Shown here: piece after piece, positions 6,062 to 6,459 of the stretch | Numbering within the stretch: the stretch's first letter is position 1 | How the letters are laid out: every line of letters begins with the position of its first letter | Source: JBFMFE01 sp040752295 | Lineage (GTDB): Bacteria > UBP15 > UBA6099 > JBFMBQ01 | Length of the DNA: 6,459 nucleotides | Assembly: GCA_040752295.1 (NCBI GenBank) | Contig: JBFMFE010000115.1 | Coordinates: 1-6,459 of the forward strand | Direction of reading: 5' to 3' | The notes under the pieces: model-generated | The model's input: the letters and a program-made list of their open reading frames with translations, nothing else | The model's database searches: none | What the model was told of the DNA's origin: nothing | Made by a program: the position numbers and the translations under genes

Positions 6062-6090
6062 GATTTTTCAAATGAATTTTTTGAAAAATC
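6062..6090. repeat. A/T-rich 11-bp inverted repeat
   Basis: GATTTTTCAAA (6062-6072) is perfectly complementary to TTTGAAAAATC (6080-6090) with a 7-nt loop. There is no U tract beyond the stem on either strand. It could be a protein-binding dyad, a weak bidirectional 3' structure, or part of a dispersed repeat. Confidence 0.5.
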
Positions 6091-6255
6091 AGGGGGATGA
6101 TTCGGACGCCGCGCCCCGGTGCGAAAAATAGAGCTTCACCGCGTCCAGTACAGAACTTCCCAATATCAAAGTATTGATTCCGGCGCACGTATAGTAGTTT
6201 CGATGGAGAAACGGGGACTGCCCCCCAAGAGCAAAAACCATTTTCGGCGCGGTAC

Positions 6256-6296
6256 GCCTGCCTGCCGCGCCGTTTTGTTCCGCGGAGCAGGCAGGC
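6256..6296. repeat. GCCTGCCTGC/GCAGGCAGGC hairpin
   Basis: The arms GCCTGCCTGC (6256-6265) and GCAGGCAGGC (6287-6296) pair perfectly over ten bases. CGCG (6266-6269) can pair with CGCG (6281-6284) inside if two bases bulge. The arm motif matches those at 420-449 and 6313-6344. Confidence 0.6.
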
Positions 6297-6312
6297 CTGT
6301 CCGCCGTGCCAA

Positions 6313-6344
6313 CCTGTCTGCCAGCCAGGCAGGCGGCAGACAGG
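6313..6344. repeat. CCTGTCTGCC/GGCAGACAGG hairpin
   Basis: A perfect 10-bp stem (6313-6322 with 6335-6344) is extended by GCC (6324-6326) pairing with GGC (6332-6334) across a one-base bulge, leaving a 5-nt loop. It lies 16 nt from the preceding hairpin, forming a pair that resembles repetitive extragenic palindromes. Confidence 0.6.
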
Positions 6345-6383
6345 CATCTCCGTATGCCGCCGCCGAATTTGATATTTTTGACT

Positions 6384-6412
6384 TTTTGCGCCAGAATCAA
6401 TAGTGGTAAAAT
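6384..6412 (+). promoter_or_regulatory. Possible rightward promoter toward a gene beyond the window
   Basis: TAAAAT (6407-6412) is preceded by TGG, giving an extended -10. A weak -35, TTTTGC, lies 17 bp upstream (6384-6389). The alternative TTGACT (6378-6383) is too far away, at 23 bp. Any gene it serves would start after 6459, so support is limited. Confidence 0.3.
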
Positions 6413-6459
6413 ATGGGAGCGGACAATATGGGCTGAACTTTCGCTCTTTTTGGTTCACG

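Larger units (their letters stand above)
5784..6459. other. Right intergenic region without a convincing gene
   Basis: Apart from the promoter and leader of the 553-residue gene, this stretch holds no credible coding region. The longest frames (minus strand, 6057-6458 and 6089-6400) run through palindromic GGCAGGCAGG hairpins and have no family-like composition. Two GC hairpins (6256-6344), an A/T-rich inverted repeat (6062-6090), a GGGGACTGCCCC motif (6213-6224) and a possible outward promoter near 6400 are the visible structures. Confidence 0.55.

Noticed and set aside
6057..6458. Minus-strand 133-codon frame at the right edge, and a related 103-codon frame
   Set aside because: Both translate the palindromic repeats into G/R/C-rich text and have no recognisable domain. 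The frame stays open largely because the repeats lack stops.

Overview
The window looks like a chromosome segment from a GC-rich, LPS-making (diderm) bacterium. The best evidence is a large membrane-anchored protein that starts with an LptC-like domain and continues as a long series of LptA/OstA-like beta segments. The sequence does not identify the lineage. Spaced-out genes, an under-annotated gene set and GGCAGGCAGG-type palindromes between genes would suit an uncultivated or PVC-like/candidate-phylum genome, but that is a guess. No mobile-element gene, tRNA, rRNA or CRISPR array is visible.

Layout: all three convincing genes lie on the minus strand and are read from right to left. First is an unknown 553-residue protein (4122..5783). 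It has a good extended -10 promoter about 100 nt upstream and a strong GC hairpin in its leader. After 164 nt comes the 886-residue LptC/LptA-like protein (1297..3957). After another 72 nt comes a small unknown protein (673..1224) with its own likely promoter and a G-rich ribosome-binding site that points to a GTG start. Two overlapping GC-rich stems follow the last stop codon.

Both flanks (1..672 and 5784..6459) lack convincing genes. They are more AT-rich than the genes and contain inverted repeats, including CCTGCCTGCC/GGCAGGCAGG-armed hairpins on both sides. A possible plus-strand promoter near the right edge may serve a gene outside the window.

How the genes may work together: the central protein is the only one with a deducible role, as a periplasmic LPS-transport bridge anchored in the inner membrane. 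The other two have no recognised domain. Shared orientation and order make a link to envelope biogenesis possible, but nothing in their sequences proves it. The most interesting signal is inside the large gene. It shows a roughly 290-residue internal duplication and three copies of an HQxxGDWL motif, each followed by a charged, probably helical, insert that is not typical of LptA.
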